A DNA stretch of 43,002 nt, taken from positions 1 to 43,002 of the forward strand of contig DATJMX010000051.1 of the NCBI GenBank assembly GCA_035508495.1, written 5' to 3'. This document shows, piece by piece, positions 42,623 to 43,002 of this stretch (positions are counted from its first letter, which is position 1; each line of letters opens with the position of its first letter). Source of the DNA: Candidatus Binataceae bacterium. Its GTDB lineage: Bacteria > Desulfobacterota > Binatia > Binatales > Binataceae. A program made the position numbers and the translations under genes. The notes below the pieces were generated by a model. The model did not search any database, had not been told where the DNA came from, and saw nothing but the letters and a program-made list of their open reading frames with translations.

Positions 42623-42895
42623 ATGAAGGTTCTCAAGCGTAAGGACATGCTGACTAAAGTGATCGCGGTAAGGGTGTCGCCTCGAGCAAAGGCCGACCTC
42701 GACGAATTGCGCGAACGAGCTGACGCTTCTGGTTTCGATATCGGCGCGACGCTTAGAGATATGCTTTCCAATGCGGCGAAGCAGATCCGCAACGAGCTTG
42801 ATGCGATAGCGATGAAGCCGCAACCCGAAACCGCGTCCCAGGTCGTAAACGGATTCGATCACACGAATGGTAGCGCTGGGAAAGTCAGATTGTGA
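42623..42895 (+). CDS. Small charged protein, possibly DNA-binding
   Basis: 90 residues: MKVLKRKDMLTKVIAVRVSP, RAKADLDELRERADASGFDI, GATLRDMLSNAAKQIRNELD. A short strand (KVIAVRVS) followed by two helices is the order of ribbon-helix-helix proteins, such as small regulators, antitoxins or mobilisation proteins, but I cannot assign a family. CGGAGG lies about 9 nt before the ATG. Its stop overlaps the GTG start of the next frame (GTGA), so the two form a coupled pair. Confidence 0.7.
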   Translation: MKVLKRKDMLTKVIAVRVSPRAKADLDELRERADASGFDIGATLRDMLSNAAKQIRNELDAIAMKPQPETASQVVNGFDHTNGSAGKVRL

Positions 42896-43002
42896 GCGGA
42901 TTGACCGAAATTCTCCGCCGCAGCGCGGCGCGCGGGAATCGGTGGATGGGTTTACGGAATTTGGAGGGGAAGGGCCGTTCGTTCGTAGAGCAAGATAAAG
43001 CA
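42892..43002 (+). CDS. Start of a coupled downstream gene, cut by window edge
   Basis: GTG at 42892 overlaps the previous stop as GTGA, and 37 codons stay open to the edge (MSGLTEILRRSAARGNRWMG, then LRNLEGKGRSFVEQDKA). The N terminus is basic. Too short to identify; the coupling makes it likely real. Confidence 0.5.
   Translation, partial: MSGLTEILRRSAARGNRWMGLRNLEGKGRSFVEQDKA

Overview
The window reads as chromosomal DNA of a GC-rich Gram-negative bacterium with a hopanoid-containing envelope. The evidence is a hopanoid C-3 methylase-like radical SAM protein at the left edge, beta-barrel-type secreted proteins, a class A RNase P RNA, and a tRNA without an encoded CCA. The mix of crotonases, acyl-CoA dehydrogenase, ClpS/ClpA, a dnaG neighbourhood and hopanoid methylation would fit an uncultured soil lineage of the Binatota / former Deltaproteobacteria kind. 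That placement is inference, not something a marker gene here proves.

Layout. (1) 1-8.9 kb: hpnR-like gene, an aldo/keto reductase, and a lipid or CoA-thioester catabolic block (three crotonases, a VOC protein, acyl-CoA dehydrogenase, SDR) that ends in a clear terminator. (2) 8.9-15.1 kb: housekeeping genes. A FecR-domain protein and the prmA-rsmE-gshB operon lie on the minus strand. A glycerophosphodiester phosphodiesterase coupled to dnaG lies on the plus strand. (3) 15.1-23.7 kb: tRNA(CAT), a coiled-coil zinc-ribbon protein, rnpB, an ArsA-type ATPase, rmuC, a COG3146 acyltransferase-like protein, and clpS-clpA. (4) 23.9-28.6 kb: a very large hybrid histidine kinase with two kinase cores and two receiver domains, then a family VIII-type serine hydrolase. 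(5) 28.6-35.7 kb: an RNA- and lipid-remodelling cluster. On the minus strand it runs RRM protein, small CxxC protein, DEAD-box helicase (apparently with a CTG start), acyl-ACP desaturase, FabG-like SDR. On the plus strand there are two more glycine-tailed RRM proteins whose leaders share a hairpin. The combination suggests a cold- or stress-response module. (6) 34.4-43.0 kb: a gene graveyard and accessory zone. It holds remnants of an SDR, a beta-helix surface protein, a sulfatase, a HAD phosphatase, a DUF2252 protein and an IS3-type transposase. Intact genes among them include an ionotropic-glutamate-receptor-like channel, a beta-barrel-type protein and a second full SDR copy. A 45-nt 3' half of tRNA-Gly(GCC) at 41481-41525 looks like the displaced end of an attachment site, so the DNA to its right may be an integrated element running off the window.

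The same FabG-like SDR occurs three times in the same orientation (28.6, 34.4 and 41.7 kb). The middle copy is a degraded fragment, and the two intact copies form direct repeats around the variable segment. I see no CRISPR array, no recognisable defence system and no complete mobile element. The points most worth following are the conserved RRM leader hairpins with the cold-type cluster, the tRNA-Gly half-site, and the receptor-channel/outer-membrane gene pair.
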